64,000 bases of DNA from UBA10348 sp002469915 (GCA_029249345.1 JAQWHM010000004.1:1-64000); one strand, 5' to 3'; counted from the stretch's first letter, positions 33,744-43,534 are shown. Numbers and translations are program-made. Notes: a model not told the origin generated them from the letters alone.

Positions 33744-35714
33744 ATGCATGCTGAGGCAAAGACATTTCCCTTCGACCAGCAAGTAGCTTGGACACCGAAT
33801 CCCGAACAAATCAGGTCATCCAACCTAAAGCAATTCATGGATATCCATGAGTTGTCGTCTCTGGATGAGGTCATGCAGCGAAGTACTACAGACATTGCTT
33901 GGTTTTGGGATGCGGCTATTCGGCACTTGGAGATCGAATTCGAAGTACCCTACTCTAAAGTGGTCGACGAAAGCGAGGGACCCCAGTTTCCGGTTTGGTG
34001 TGTAGATGGTCGAATGAACATCGTCCACAATATGCTGGACAAGTGGCTGGCCACTCCAGAGACGGCCGAGCGGACAGCGTTAAGGTACGAATCCGAGGAA
34101 GGCACCCATTCCACCTATTCGTACGCAGAACTCAATCGGGAAGTATGCCGGTGTGCCAACGCGCTACGTTCAGATGGATTTGGCAAGGGGGATATTATCG
34201 GACTGTTTATGCCGATGACACCCGAACTCATCTTTGCTTTTTTAGCCATCATTAAGGTGGGAGGTATCATCCTCCCTCTCTTCTCAGGCTACGGGCCTAA
34301 AGCAGTAGCGACCAGACTGAATGACGGAGGTGCGGTGGGTCTCTTTACCGCAGATGGCGCACCCCGCCGCGGAAAAGTCATCAATATGAAGGAAACGGCC
34401 GATGAGGCGCTTCGTGATTGCCCAACCGTCCGTCGGGTTGTGGTTCAAAATCGATGTAATCGCTCAGACCTCCCGATGACCTCCGGAAGAGATGTCTTCT
34501 ACCATACCTACGTATCTGGCCAACGTGAAGAGGCTGAAACGCTGAGTACTTCGGCAGAAGACATGATGATGCTCATCTATACCTCGGGAACGACGGGGCG
34601 ACCGAAGGGAGCCGTACATACCCATTGCGGCTTTCCCATTAAGAGCGCTCAGGATATGTATCACGCCATGGACGTGAAGCCAGGCGAAACGATGTATTGG
34701 ATGAGTGATATGGGCTGGATGATGGGCCCTTGGCTTGTTTTTGGAACTCTCATTATCGGTGCCAGCATGGTGATTTATGATGGGGCACCTGATTTCCCTG
34801 AACCTGATCGAACTTGGCAACTGGTTGATCAACAACAGGTTACCCACCTTGGCCTCTCGCCAGTTCTAATACGGGCCCTCATGCCTGCTGGGGAAAAGCA
34901 CGTCAACAAACACAACCTCAGTGCCCTGCGTGCCGTTGGTTCAACGGGCAGTCCTTGGGACCCTGCTTCTTGGAATTGGGTATTCGAGCATGTACTATCG
35001 AGTAGTAAGCCCATCCTGAATTATTCAGGGGGAACTGAAATTTCTGGTGGCATCGTTTGTGGGAATTTTTTCAAGCCCCTTAAACCGTGTTCATTCTCTG
35101 GACCCGTCCCGGGAATGGCGGCCGATGTAGTAGATTCAGATGGACATTCCGTTCACGGCACCGTGGGGGAACTCATCATTCGTCAGCCTTGGATCGGTAT
35201 GACGCGAGGCTTTTGGAAAGACAAGCAACGTTACTTGGATTCCTACTGGAAGCGAATAGATAACACATGGGTCCATGGTGATTTCGCCGCCATTGATGAT
35301 GATGGACTATGGTTTATCCTTGGACGAAGTGACGACACCATTAAAGTAGCCGGTAAACGAGTTGGGCCTGCTGAGGTGGAGTCCATTGTGAACGCAGAGC
35401 CTGAAATTCAAGAAAGTGCCGCAATTGGAATCCCTCATGACATCAAGGGAGAAGAGCTCGGGGTCTACGTGGTTCTGGCCCACGGCTTCTCAGCCTCGGA
35501 GGAGCTTCGACAGAAGCTCGTCGCCTGCATTGTGAACGAGTTGGGGCGTCCCCTAAAACCGGGGTTTGTCCGCTTTACCGCATCCCTTCCCAAAACTAGA
35601 AATGCAAAGGTTATGCGCCGAGTGATTCAAGCTACCTACCTGGGGACAAACCCCGGTGACTTGTCCAGCATTGAAAGCCCAGCTTCTATCTCCGATATAC
35701 AAAACGCTAGTTGA
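33744..35714 (+). CDS. AMP-dependent acyl-CoA synthetase of the acetyl/propionyl-CoA synthetase type
   Basis: 656 aa, ATG start. An ACS N-terminal block precedes the adenylation domain. Motif A3 is YTSGTTGRPKGAVHTH; the ATP-binding end contains WVHGDFAAIDDDGLWFILGRSDDTIK, and the C-terminal hinge has the catalytic lysine in KTRNAKVMRR. It activates a short carboxylic acid to its CoA ester. The acid may be acetate, propionate or acetoacetate. Its promoter region carries a dyad and may be regulated by acid or CoA signals. The gene is separated by 90 bp from the CarboxypepD_reg gene. Confidence 0.88.
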   Translation: MHAEAKTFPFDQQVAWTPNPEQIRSSNLKQFMDIHELSSLDEVMQRSTTDIAWFWDAAIRHLEIEFEVPYSKVVDESEGPQFPVWCVDGRMNIVHNMLDKWLATPETAERTALRYESEEGTHSTYSYAELNREVCRCANALRSDGFGKGDIIGLFMPMTPELIFAFLAIIKVGGIILPLFSGYGPKAVATRLNDGGAVGLFTADGAPRRGKVINMKETADEALRDCPTVRRVVVQNRCNRSDLPMTSGRDVFYHTYVSGQREEAETLSTSAEDMMMLIYTSGTTGRPKGAVHTHCGFPIKSAQDMYHAMDVKPGETMYWMSDMGWMMGPWLVFGTLIIGASMVIYDGAPDFPEPDRTWQLVDQQQVTHLGLSPVLIRALMPAGEKHVNKHNLSALRAVGSTGSPWDPASWNWVFEHVLSSSKPILNYSGGTEISGGIVCGNFFKPLKPCSFSGPVPGMAADVVDSDGHSVHGTVGELIIRQPWIGMTRGFWKDKQRYLDSYWKRIDNTWVHGDFAAIDDDGLWFILGRSDDTIKVAGKRVGPAEVESIVNAEPEIQESAAIGIPHDIKGEELGVYVVLAHGFSASEELRQKLVACIVNELGRPLKPGFVRFTASLPKTRNAKVMRRVIQATYLGTNPGDLSSIESPASISDIQNAS

Positions 35715-35804
35715 AACCTGTCTTAGGGCAAAACACAGGGACCTGACCGCAAACGGACTGAATTTTGCAGTAGGTTGGTCCATTATCAAGCCAACTCTTC
35801 GGAT

Positions 35805-36935
35805 ATGACGTATTTCTTGAAAAATAGCCTTTTTGCACTGGTTTTCATGGTTTCCATGGTTGGATCAGTCCTCGCTCAACCGAACACTCGTGCCTCAATT
35901 AGTGGACGAGTTCTTGAAACAGGTACGGGAGAGCCCATTGTTGGGGCACACGTCTTTATCGCCAACTCGATGATCGGATCAGTGACCGATTTAGACGGCA
36001 ACTACGACCTCGTTAATGTGCCCACTGGCGCGCACCGGTTATACGTTTCCATGCTTGGCTTTGAGTCTGATTTTCTGGATATCATGTTGCGAACCAGTCG
36101 CGCCTATACGTTCGACTTTGAGCTCACTGGCTCGATTCTAGAAGCGGGCGAGATTGTGGTCGAGGCTGAACGCGATAAAAATTGGAAAAAGCGGCTCAGG
36201 AAGTTTACTCGGTTGTTTATCGGCGAAACGACCAATGCACTAGAGACCAGTATTATTAACCCGGAAGTGCTAGACTTTGAAGACAAAAGGGGTACGTTCA
36301 CTGCCGTGGCAGCCGCTCCTTTAATAATTGAAAACAGGGCACTCGGGTATCGGATTCAGTATTTCCTAGAAGACTTCAAATCGACCCCGAGCAGAGTGCA
36401 GTACGACGGAGAGGGTTTGTATGAGGAGATGGATGCCAGTTCTCCTGAGCAGGCTAAACGTTGGGAAGAAAAACGGCGGGCTTCATTCATGGGCTCCTTT
36501 AGACACTTTATGCTAGCTGTAATAGCTGGACGGGCTGAGGCCCAAGGCTTCAAAACCTATTCTAGACCATCTGTTGGTGGCGGAGTTGGCGATACCTTCA
36601 ACCGTAACATGGCCATGGCCGACCAACGCTTTCCGCTTGACGCGGGGTCCTTGTTGTCTCCCGGCGAAGCCCCCAATGAGTACATTCTCGACTTCGACGG
36701 CCACATGGAAGTCGTCTACATGGGTGAAAAAGAAGACCAAGCCTATCTAGATTGGTCTTGGAAGCCCAAACGTTCAAACCCTCGTTTTCAGACCTCTTGG
36801 ACGTTTCTAGATCATGGACCGGCGGTTGTTGACTATAAAGGGGATACCCTGGATCCATACGGAGTCGTCTTTTCGGGATATTGGGCTTTTGAACGCGTCG
36901 CGGACGATCCGCCCAAAGAGTATCGACCCAGATAG
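35805..36935 (+). CDS. Secreted protein with N-terminal CarboxypepD_reg-like domain
   Basis: 376 aa from the ATG at 35805. A signal peptide (MTYFLKNSLFALVFMVSMVG ... LAQ) is followed by a CarboxypepD_reg-like beta-sandwich (about 30-105: ISGRVLETGTGEPIVGAHVFI and GSVTDLDGNYDLVNVPTGAHRLYVSMLGF). The remaining ~260 residues do not match a known receptor barrel in length. This family of stand-alone proteins occurs widely in Bacteroidota and Rhodothermota. It is likely periplasmic or outer-membrane associated. The specific role is unknown. Confidence 0.75.
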   Translation: MTYFLKNSLFALVFMVSMVGSVLAQPNTRASISGRVLETGTGEPIVGAHVFIANSMIGSVTDLDGNYDLVNVPTGAHRLYVSMLGFESDFLDIMLRTSRAYTFDFELTGSILEAGEIVVEAERDKNWKKRLRKFTRLFIGETTNALETSIINPEVLDFEDKRGTFTAVAAAPLIIENRALGYRIQYFLEDFKSTPSRVQYDGEGLYEEMDASSPEQAKRWEEKRRASFMGSFRHFMLAVIAGRAEAQGFKTYSRPSVGGGVGDTFNRNMAMADQRFPLDAGSLLSPGEAPNEYILDFDGHMEVVYMGEKEDQAYLDWSWKPKRSNPRFQTSWTFLDHGPAVVDYKGDTLDPYGVVFSGYWAFERVADDPPKEYRPR

Positions 36936-36941
36936 CGTATA

Positions 36942-37325
36942 TCATCCCAGGAAGGCGGATTCGTGGTGTTCAATGGACAAGCTAGCCCCCTCCCCTGTAA
37001 GCGCGATCACATCGAATTGGCAGCATGAAGCTTCCAAACCACGCTCTCTCATAAATGCAGCGGCTGCTTGGATAAGCCGTCTCTGTTTGGCCAGGGTTAC
37101 GGCCGCTTCTGGCGGGGCAAAATCAGCGTGCCGTCGCCACTTTACTTCGATAAAAACGAGATCCCCTACCGGGCCGCCACGTTGGGGTGGCTGAATCATA
37201 ATCAGGTCAATTTCGGCCTTTAGATACCTGTAGTTCGATTCGAGTAGCAAGTATCCCTTTTCCTGCAACCATTTGGCGACAAGGTGTTCACCAACTGATC
37301 CTTTGTGCTGCGTCTTTGATGGCAT
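36942..37325 (-). CDS. yraN: YraN/UPF0102 family protein, predicted nuclease fold
   Basis: 127 aa from the ATG at 37325. The start (QHKGSVGEHLVAKWLQEKGY) and the PD-(D/E)XK residues (Asp40 in EIDLI, Glu60 and Lys62 in IEVKW) are characteristic. The fold is that of Holliday-junction-type nucleases, but the cellular task is unproven. It converges with the CarboxypepD_reg gene with a 6-bp gap, and is divergent from the SAM hydroxide adenosyltransferase gene, whose start is 84 bp away. Confidence 0.9.
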   Translation of the reverse strand: MPSKTQHKGSVGEHLVAKWLQEKGYLLLESNYRYLKAEIDLIMIQPPQRGGPVGDLVFIEVKWRRHADFAPPEAAVTLAKQRRLIQAAAAFMRERGLEASCCQFDVIALTGEGASLSIEHHESAFLG

Positions 37326-37409
37326 ATCATGATGCGATATAATGAGGTTTGAGCCGGCGAGCGTGGCGCTAAAACTGCCGTTTTGTTCAGTTTTATCGGA
37401 TGTCCCGCG

Positions 37410-38288
37410 ATGATCGTATCTTTGATACCCGAGCCCAATCAAGAGACCCCTCAAAGCGAATTCTATAACCCGTACGTGATTACGACTTCCGGAATATTAA
37501 CCCTCACTACCGATTACGGTATGCAGGACGGTTACGTAGCCGCCATGAAGGGCGTTATCCTCGAAATTAACTCTGATATCCGCATCGTTGATATTTCGCA
37601 TCAGATATCACCTCAGGACGTCATGGAAGGTGCGTTTATCCTAAGAAACACGGCTTCAAACTTTCCAGAGGGTACCGTCCATCTTGCCGTTGTGGATCCT
37701 GGCGTCGGAACAGATAGGAAGGCCATCGCACTCAAGTATAAAGGTCAAATTTTTGTTGGCCCAGACAATGGTCTTTTTTCACTTCTCATTTCAGGATCCG
37801 ATGCGGAATTGATCGTGGAATTAGATAAAACCCAGTTCTGGAATTCGCCTACCCCAAGTTCAACCTTTCATGGCCGAGATGTTTTTGCTCCAGTCGCGGC
37901 CCATTTAACGACGGGCCTATCTCTTTCAACAGCAGGTACTCCTCTATCCAATATCAAAACCATGCACTGGGCGCTGCCCATGGCCGATGACCAAGGTATT
38001 CAGGGCTGGGTTGTGCACGTGGACCGATTCGGAAACTGCATCACCAACATAACGAAGGAGTTGTTTGAGAAAACACAATCCGGCCGACCGTTCAAGTGTT
38101 ATGCTGGAAATACCATCATCGATCAAATGAGCGGGACTTATGGATCCGTTGATCGTGGTGATGCAACCTTATTGTTCAATAGCAGCGAATTTGTAGAAAT
38201 TGCCATTTATCGGGGATCTGCATCCCAACTGTTTGATATCAGAAAGGGAAATCCCGTAAACCTTGTCTTTACAGACCATAAAAGCTAA
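37410..38288 (+). CDS. SAM hydroxide adenosyltransferase (DUF62 family)
   Basis: 292 aa from the ATG at 37410. The conserved N-terminal TLTTDYGMQDGYVAAMKG, then VDPGVGT and FVGPDNGLFS, and VDRFGNCITNI in the C-terminal half match the family. Members split S-adenosylmethionine into adenosine and methionine using water/hydroxide, a way to remove excess SAM. It is followed 5 bp later by the sigma-like membrane protein gene, so they probably share a transcript. Confidence 0.88.
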   Translation: MIVSLIPEPNQETPQSEFYNPYVITTSGILTLTTDYGMQDGYVAAMKGVILEINSDIRIVDISHQISPQDVMEGAFILRNTASNFPEGTVHLAVVDPGVGTDRKAIALKYKGQIFVGPDNGLFSLLISGSDAELIVELDKTQFWNSPTPSSTFHGRDVFAPVAAHLTTGLSLSTAGTPLSNIKTMHWALPMADDQGIQGWVVHVDRFGNCITNITKELFEKTQSGRPFKCYAGNTIIDQMSGTYGSVDRGDATLLFNSSEFVEIAIYRGSASQLFDIRKGNPVNLVFTDHKS

Positions 38289-38293
38289 ATCCC

Positions 38294-39379
38294 GTGCCCA
38301 AAGCCCCTCAAAATGACTTGGACGAGCTTTATGTTTTGGCACAGTTGGTCGCCAAAAATGACATGGAAGCGACTCGGATGGTAGAATATGCCCTCCTCCG
38401 AAAGCGCAACGATCCGACCTGTTCATCAAAGCAAGCCATTCTTGAACAGGTTTCGAGCACCGTTAAGGACGAAAGTTCAGATCTGCTAACGCGGGCTCGT
38501 TTTACGAATGACGTTATTGAAGCGATCCCGGACATTTTTGCCAATTTGCCGGCGAAAAGACGAATTGCGGTTCGAGATGCCTTTTCGCACTCCGATGGGG
38601 ATTCCGTCGAGCGTACGACATTCCGTTATCTCCTGCAGCGCAAGCTAGATCGAGGGCTGACCCGTGTTTCCGCTTCCGAGTTGACAGATCAGGAAATCCA
38701 TCGTGCCCTGAACGCGTACTTGAATTCGGTCCTTGCTCCCGTTCCCTCCGTACTCAGGCTACGAATAGAGGAAGAATCCAAACGTCGCCAAGGCGTAGAC
38801 TCCTCCCCGAAATCCGATTCAACGACCAAGAAATCAAAGATGGCGGCCAGAATCGCTGGTGGCGTCCTACTTATTCTGATTGTGTCGGCCATTGCGACAT
38901 GGATTGCGAAGCCGCCCAGTCCTGTGGTCGTATCAGGTAATGCAGACTTCATCTCTCAACTAGACGGAATCGAGGTGGCTAATGATCTCGCTTTCACGGG
39001 TTCAGATCATGCTCAAATAGAACGGTTTATGGAAGACCGCATGGGGTTCCGTGCGACCGTTCCCATTGTCCAAGATCATACCCTCCTAGGCCTTTCAATT
39101 GCTCAAGTTTTTGAAGATGTATCCATTCCAGTTCTGCATTTTCAATCCAATTCGGACGATCTGTACGTCTTCATTCTTACCTACTCCATGATTCTAGCTG
39201 AAGACCCCAGAACCATGGTTGATGAAGCGACGCTCAATCAGATTGCTCATCCAAGAGGATTGGACGTTACCGAACGTGGCGAAGGTTCACGCATGGTGTT
39301 CCGAAACCGGGATGATATCTATGTCATCTATACCGACGAAAATCCGCTCGTATTCCGGAACGGAGTACAATTTAACTAG
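38294..39379 (+). CDS. Single-pass membrane protein with sigma-factor-like cytoplasmic region
   Basis: 361 aa, GTG start at 38294. Residues about 8-160 are helical and look like a worn sigma-70 region 2-4 order (DELYVLAQLVAKNDMEATRMV, then IPDIFANLPAKRRIAVRDAF, then RVSASELTDQEIHRALNAYL). I am not sure of this. One membrane helix lies at about 184-205 and a periplasmic domain of ~155 residues follows, with no clear family. The stop overlaps the 3' end of the convergent kinase gene by 8 bases. It may be an envelope-stress regulator or a membrane-anchored anti-sigma-like protein. Co-transcription with the SAM enzyme is likely. Confidence 0.55.
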   Translation: MPKAPQNDLDELYVLAQLVAKNDMEATRMVEYALLRKRNDPTCSSKQAILEQVSSTVKDESSDLLTRARFTNDVIEAIPDIFANLPAKRRIAVRDAFSHSDGDSVERTTFRYLLQRKLDRGLTRVSASELTDQEIHRALNAYLNSVLAPVPSVLRLRIEEESKRRQGVDSSPKSDSTTKKSKMAARIAGGVLLILIVSAIATWIAKPPSPVVVSGNADFISQLDGIEVANDLAFTGSDHAQIERFMEDRMGFRATVPIVQDHTLLGLSIAQVFEDVSIPVLHFQSNSDDLYVFILTYSMILAEDPRTMVDEATLNQIAHPRGLDVTERGEGSRMVFRNRDDIYVIYTDENPLVFRNGVQFN

Positions 39380-40784
39380 CGCTTTCTGGAAGTTCGATTC
39401 GGAAGGTTGTCCCCTGCCCCGGACGAGAGGAAACGAGTGAAAGACTTCCTCCATGGTAATCTTCCACGATGCGCTTAGCCAGACTCAAGCCTAGTCCCCA
39501 CCCTCTTTTTTTGGTACTGAACCCAGGACGAAAGACATTTTTCCAGTCTCGACGATCAATCCCTTTTCCGGTATCTGAGATATCGATCTGAATGATGCCT
39601 TCACCGGATGATGCATCAAGAGTGATATTCCCTTGATCGGATCCTAGGGCATCTAGGGCATTTTTTAAAAGGTTTTCGATTACCCATTCAAAAAGCTCTG
39701 CATTTAGCGGAACGGTGTAATCAGGATCCACATCCACGTTAAGCTTAATGAGCATGCCTTGCTGGGGAAGTCTACGCTCGATGTAACTGGCGGTATTCTC
39801 AATGACAGGTGCGATGGGTTGCGGATCTAACTTGGGTAGGGATCCGATATCGGAAAAACGAGATGCGACCCGTCGCAGTCGGGCGATATCTTCCTCAATT
39901 TCCTCGTAGGTTTTTTCAGCTGATTCTCCTGGGCTTGTTTTTTCCTGATAGCGCAAGTATTCCAGCCAACCCATCAGACTAGAAATGGGAGTACCCAGTT
40001 GATGCGCTGCTTCCTTCGCCATACCCACCCATAAGCTAGACTGTTCACTGCGGCGAATATGAGAAAACCCTAGATACCCGACCAAAACAAAGAGTGAGAC
40101 GAACAGCAATTGCACAAATGGGAACCAGCGCAATCCCACAATCAGCTGAGACTCCCCGTAATACACATACTGTACAAATCGAATCGAAGGCGAGTTTTCA
40201 GTGGCAGGAAAGACAACGACGATAGGAATCGGCTCATGAATTGCCGCCATGTCCTCCACGGTAGTCATGAGCTTGAGCGTCAGCCTCCGTGATTCAGCTT
40301 CATCCAACCCTGAAAAATTCCCCGGCACATCACCTACATCATACCATCTAGCCGGCATGCCGGAAGATGAGTCGACCATGATGACAGGAATATTTCTAAA
40401 AAGAGACGAGGTCGTGTCTGCCAAGAGATCCGTTACAAAATCGATATTGTAGCCTCTTGGACGCGTTCGAGCCCAGGTAAGCACATCTATGTAATCCTGA
40501 AAGTCCTCTTCAGAAAAGGAAGCGGCAACCGCGGGAATTTGACGTACGGCACTCAGAATACCTTCAATTTCTCGCAACAGTTCTGGGGGAGGATTGCTAG
40601 CGACTTGTTGCTGATTCTTTGGTATCTCTGCAAGGGCATCAGCCCAAAGTTGTACGACAGAGGTCTCCCTGGCTTTAAGTCGATCTACAAGACGTGTGGT
40701 ATACCACAGTGAGGCTACGGATATCAGTACCGCAAAACTGATGAGACCCAGCTTAAGGTTGACTGATACACGATGCGCTTTCAT
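39372..40784 (-). CDS. Sensor histidine kinase
   Basis: 470 aa, ATG start. Two membrane helices (about 8-28 and 222-241) enclose a ~190-residue periplasmic sensor domain. The dimerisation His is His261 in EAAHQLGTPISSLMGW. The ATP site is complete: NLLKNALDAL (N), DTGKGID (G1) and GWGLGLSLAKRIVEDYHGG (G2). It should phosphorylate an unknown response regulator, for none is next to it. It lies 17 bp after purA on the same strand and overlaps the convergent gene by 8 bp. Confidence 0.92.
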   Translation of the reverse strand: MKAHRVSVNLKLGLISFAVLISVASLWYTTRLVDRLKARETSVVQLWADALAEIPKNQQQVASNPPPELLREIEGILSAVRQIPAVAASFSEEDFQDYIDVLTWARTRPRGYNIDFVTDLLADTTSSLFRNIPVIMVDSSSGMPARWYDVGDVPGNFSGLDEAESRRLTLKLMTTVEDMAAIHEPIPIVVVFPATENSPSIRFVQYVYYGESQLIVGLRWFPFVQLLFVSLFVLVGYLGFSHIRRSEQSSLWVGMAKEAAHQLGTPISSLMGWLEYLRYQEKTSPGESAEKTYEEIEEDIARLRRVASRFSDIGSLPKLDPQPIAPVIENTASYIERRLPQQGMLIKLNVDVDPDYTVPLNAELFEWVIENLLKNALDALGSDQGNITLDASSGEGIIQIDISDTGKGIDRRDWKNVFRPGFSTKKRGWGLGLSLAKRIVEDYHGGSLSLVSSRPGQGTTFRIELPESAS

Positions 40785-40801
40785 ATACCACGACGGGGCT
40801 G

Positions 40802-42076
40802 TTATCGAATAATGGTCTGCTCACGCTTCGGTCCCGAGGAGACAATGTGCGCTGGCACATCAAGGTACTCAGAAATAAACGAAAGATAGTCCTGCGCGTT
40901 TTTGGGAAGTTTATCCCAATCGGTTACACCGGTAATGTCTTCACTCCATCCGGGAAGGGTCACGTATTCCGGCTCAACGCTGCTCAGCATCCGGATATCA
41001 CTGGGGAATCGCTTGGTCGATTTTCCATTTACACGATATCCCGTGCACACGTCAATTTCGTCCAGCCCGGAAAGCACGTCTAGCTTAGTAATCGCCAGTT
41101 CAGTGAATCCGTTGATCATACTCGTGTAGTTGAGAGCAACCAAGTCTAACCATCCGCAACGACGTGGGCGGCCTGTAGTGGCACCAAACTCATGTCCAGC
41201 CTTACGCAATGCCTCACCATTATCGCCCTCAAGTTCCGTTGGAAACGGCCCGTTTCCGACTCGCGTGCAATACGCTTTAACGATTCCAATGACTCTATTG
41301 ATGCTCGTCGGTGGTACTCCAAGGCCCGTACAGCACCCTCCTACGGTCGGATGACTACTCGTCACAAATGGATAGGTACCGAAATCTACGTCCAGGAGAG
41401 AGCCCTGAGCGCCTTCTGCCAGCACGTGCTTGCCTTCTTTGAGTGCATGTACTAGGAAATTGGTTGTATCCTTGACGTATGGATCGATGAGCTTATCAAA
41501 TTCGACATACTCCTCGATCATTGCCTCGACATCAATCTTCTCAGCACCATATACGTTCTCTAGAATAGCGTTCTTTTCCTCAAGAGAAGACATCAGCTTC
41601 TTCCGAAGAATATCTCTGTCCAATAGGTCGACTACACGCACGCCTGTCCGAGCAAACTTATCGACGTACGCAGGACCAATTCCTCGCCCAGTCGTACCGA
41701 TAGCTCCCGCGTCTCTCCACCTCTCACGCGCCTCTTCTATGCGCTTGTGATAAGGCATGATCAGATGCGCATTGTGCGAAATGAACAAGCGTCCTTCCAC
41801 ATTATAGCCGAGGTCTTTGATCATGTTGATCTCCTCGACCATAGCGACCGGATCGATCACTACTCCGTTGCCAATGACGCACTGAACGTTCGGCTGAAAT
41901 ATTCCACTCGGAACGAGATGCAGTACGAACGTTTCATCACCCCAACAGATCGTGTGACCTGCGTTGGCTCCACCTTGATACCTAGCGACGATGTCGATGT
42001 CCTGACTAATCAGGTCAACAATCTTCCCTTTTCCTTCGTCGCCCCATTGGCTTCCAATTACTACGCTGACGGGCAT
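40802..42076 (-). CDS. purA: Adenylosuccinate synthetase
   Basis: 424 aa, ATG start. The P-loop is IGSQWGDEGKGKIVD (7-21), with the catalytic Asp13 and Lys16. TTGRGIGPAY and the C-terminal PxxAQDYLSFI segment are also seen. It joins IMP and aspartate using GTP, the first committed step of AMP synthesis. The kinase gene follows at 17 bp, so they may be co-transcribed. The terminator at 42131 separates it from the STAS-secF-secD unit upstream. Confidence 0.97.
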   Translation of the reverse strand: MPVSVVIGSQWGDEGKGKIVDLISQDIDIVARYQGGANAGHTICWGDETFVLHLVPSGIFQPNVQCVIGNGVVIDPVAMVEEINMIKDLGYNVEGRLFISHNAHLIMPYHKRIEEARERWRDAGAIGTTGRGIGPAYVDKFARTGVRVVDLLDRDILRKKLMSSLEEKNAILENVYGAEKIDVEAMIEEYVEFDKLIDPYVKDTTNFLVHALKEGKHVLAEGAQGSLLDVDFGTYPFVTSSHPTVGGCCTGLGVPPTSINRVIGIVKAYCTRVGNGPFPTELEGDNGEALRKAGHEFGATTGRPRRCGWLDLVALNYTSMINGFTELAITKLDVLSGLDEIDVCTGYRVNGKSTKRFPSDIRMLSSVEPEYVTLPGWSEDITGVTDWDKLPKNAQDYLSFISEYLDVPAHIVSSGPKREQTIIR

Positions 42077-42130
42077 ATCCGATAGCCTCCTTTGCGTGCC
42101 TTAAAGCACGAACCCATTCTAAAAACAAGA

Positions 42131-42162
42131 TAAAGGCGGCGGGTTCTCACCCGCCGCCTTTA
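42131..42162 (-). terminator. Intrinsic terminator after the STAS gene
   Basis: Perfect 14-bp arms (42131-42144 and 42149-42162) with a TCTC loop. On the minus strand the stem is followed by ATCTTGTTTTT. It ends the secD-secF-STAS transcript upstream of purA. Confidence 0.85.
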
Positions 42163-42231
42163 CCGTGATACTATATAGACCGAATACGTTCCTTCTCTCT
42201 CTTAGAGAATCCGAGAAGAAACGACTGTGTC

Positions 42232-42573
42232 TTAGTCTTCGTAGCTTTTGGCGGCTTCTTCAACCGACTCATAATGCTTGAAAACAGTAATCAACTTCGT
42301 GATGACTAGAAGTGACTGTATACGGTCCGCAACTTTGGCGAGACGAAGGTCTCCTCCGGCGTTACGCATCGTTGTCATCGCACTAATCAGCATTCCGAGA
42401 CCACTCGAGTTCATGAATTTCACTTTGGAAAGGTCGACCACAACATTGGTTTTCCCTCCTTCTTTCAATTCATGTAGTGTATCATGAAGTTTAGAGCCAT
42501 CAGGTCCGCCCATCACGTTGCCTTTAAGCGTGATGACAACACTGTTGTAACGTTCGTCTACGTTGTAATTCAT
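42232..42573 (-). CDS. STAS-domain anti-sigma factor antagonist-like protein
   Basis: 113 aa, ATG start. One STAS domain with the phosphorylation segment KFMNSSGLGMLISA (Ser56/57). Such proteins are switched by a partner kinase and phosphatase and either free a sigma factor or act in other partner-switch systems. No rsbW/spoIIAB-like kinase is nearby. It is downstream of secF (40 bp gap), possibly a chance arrangement. It is a general regulator candidate. Confidence 0.88.
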   Translation of the reverse strand: MNYNVDERYNSVVITLKGNVMGGPDGSKLHDTLHELKEGGKTNVVVDLSKVKFMNSSGLGMLISAMTTMRNAGGDLRLAKVADRIQSLLVITKLITVFKHYESVEEAAKSYED

Positions 42574-42613
42574 TTTTCCTCACGTGTCGTGAAATATGGA
42601 ATCTAATTGGTTC

Positions 42614-43534
42614 TTACTTGCGCTTTCCAGCAGCTCTGAGTCGTAATTCAAGAACTACGGGCGAAGCCACAAAAACGGAAGAGTAGGTCCCGATTAGGAT
42701 ACCGATGATCAGGGCAAACGCGAATCCGCGCAACACCTCGCCACCGAATATAAATAGGACAGTTACTACGAGCAAGGTCGTTCCGGATGTGACAACGGTT
42801 CTACTCAATGTGTTATTGATCGACTTGTTGAGCACGTTCTCGTAATTCTCTGACTTGAACAATCCCGTGTACTCCCTGATTCGGTCAAAAACAACGACCG
42901 TATCGTTCAAGGAATACCCGACAATGGTCAGGAATGCAGCGATAATAGTCTGATCGATCTGCAAAGAGAATCCGAGAATGTTCTGCATAAGCGAGAACAC
43001 ACCGAGCGTGATAATCACGTCATGAAAGAGCGCTGCAACGGCACCAACGCCAAATCTCCATTCGAATCGAATGAGGATGTAGACGAAAATTACCAACAGT
43101 GAACCAATAATCGAGTAGATAGAGCCCCGCTTCATGTCTTCAGCGAAGTTGGCACTTACCACGTAGGTCTTCTCGATTTTGGGCTCGACTTCAGGAAAGG
43201 TCCTGCCAATCGTGTCAATAATCTGATTACGAAGTACATCAGCATCGCCATCCACAACCGTGCGAACGAGTAACTGCTGAGCACCATTGTACTGGTAGGT
43301 TTTGACTTCCGGAGCGAACTCCAGTACGTCAGTTAGTGCTGTTCGAACGGTGGTTACGTCCAGCGGAGAGGTGGTTTCAACCACAAATTCGCGACCACCC
43401 TTGAAATCGATACCGAGTTCAAGGCCATTAATCGCGAAGGATACAAGACTCACCAGAATCAGAACGCCTGAGATCACATATCCCATCTTACGTCTGCCGA
43501 TGAACTCGTAATTGATATTTTCAAAAATACGCAT
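42614..43534 (-). CDS. secF: Protein translocase subunit SecF
   Basis: 306 aa from the ATG at 43534; 12 further upstream codons are not needed. The start MRIFENINYEFIGRRK is typical, followed by FKGGREFVVE and six membrane helices with GYSLNDTVVVFDRIRE. SecF with SecD uses the proton/sodium gradient to pull proteins through SecYEG. It follows secD on the same transcript with a 54-bp gap. Confidence 0.96.
   Translation of the reverse strand: MRIFENINYEFIGRRKMGYVISGVLILVSLVSFAINGLELGIDFKGGREFVVETTSPLDVTTVRTALTDVLEFAPEVKTYQYNGAQQLLVRTVVDGDADVLRNQIIDTIGRTFPEVEPKIEKTYVVSANFAEDMKRGSIYSIIGSLLVIFVYILIRFEWRFGVGAVAALFHDVIITLGVFSLMQNILGFSLQIDQTIIAAFLTIVGYSLNDTVVVFDRIREYTGLFKSENYENVLNKSINNTLSRTVVTSGTTLLVVTVLFIFGGEVLRGFAFALIIGILIGTYSSVFVASPVVLELRLRAAGKRK

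Noticed and set aside
26992..35714. A DMSP/acrylate degradation cluster built on the AcuI-like and acyl-CoA synthetase genes
   Set aside because: They are 6 kb apart on opposite strands with unrelated genes between. No DMSP lyase or demethylase is present.
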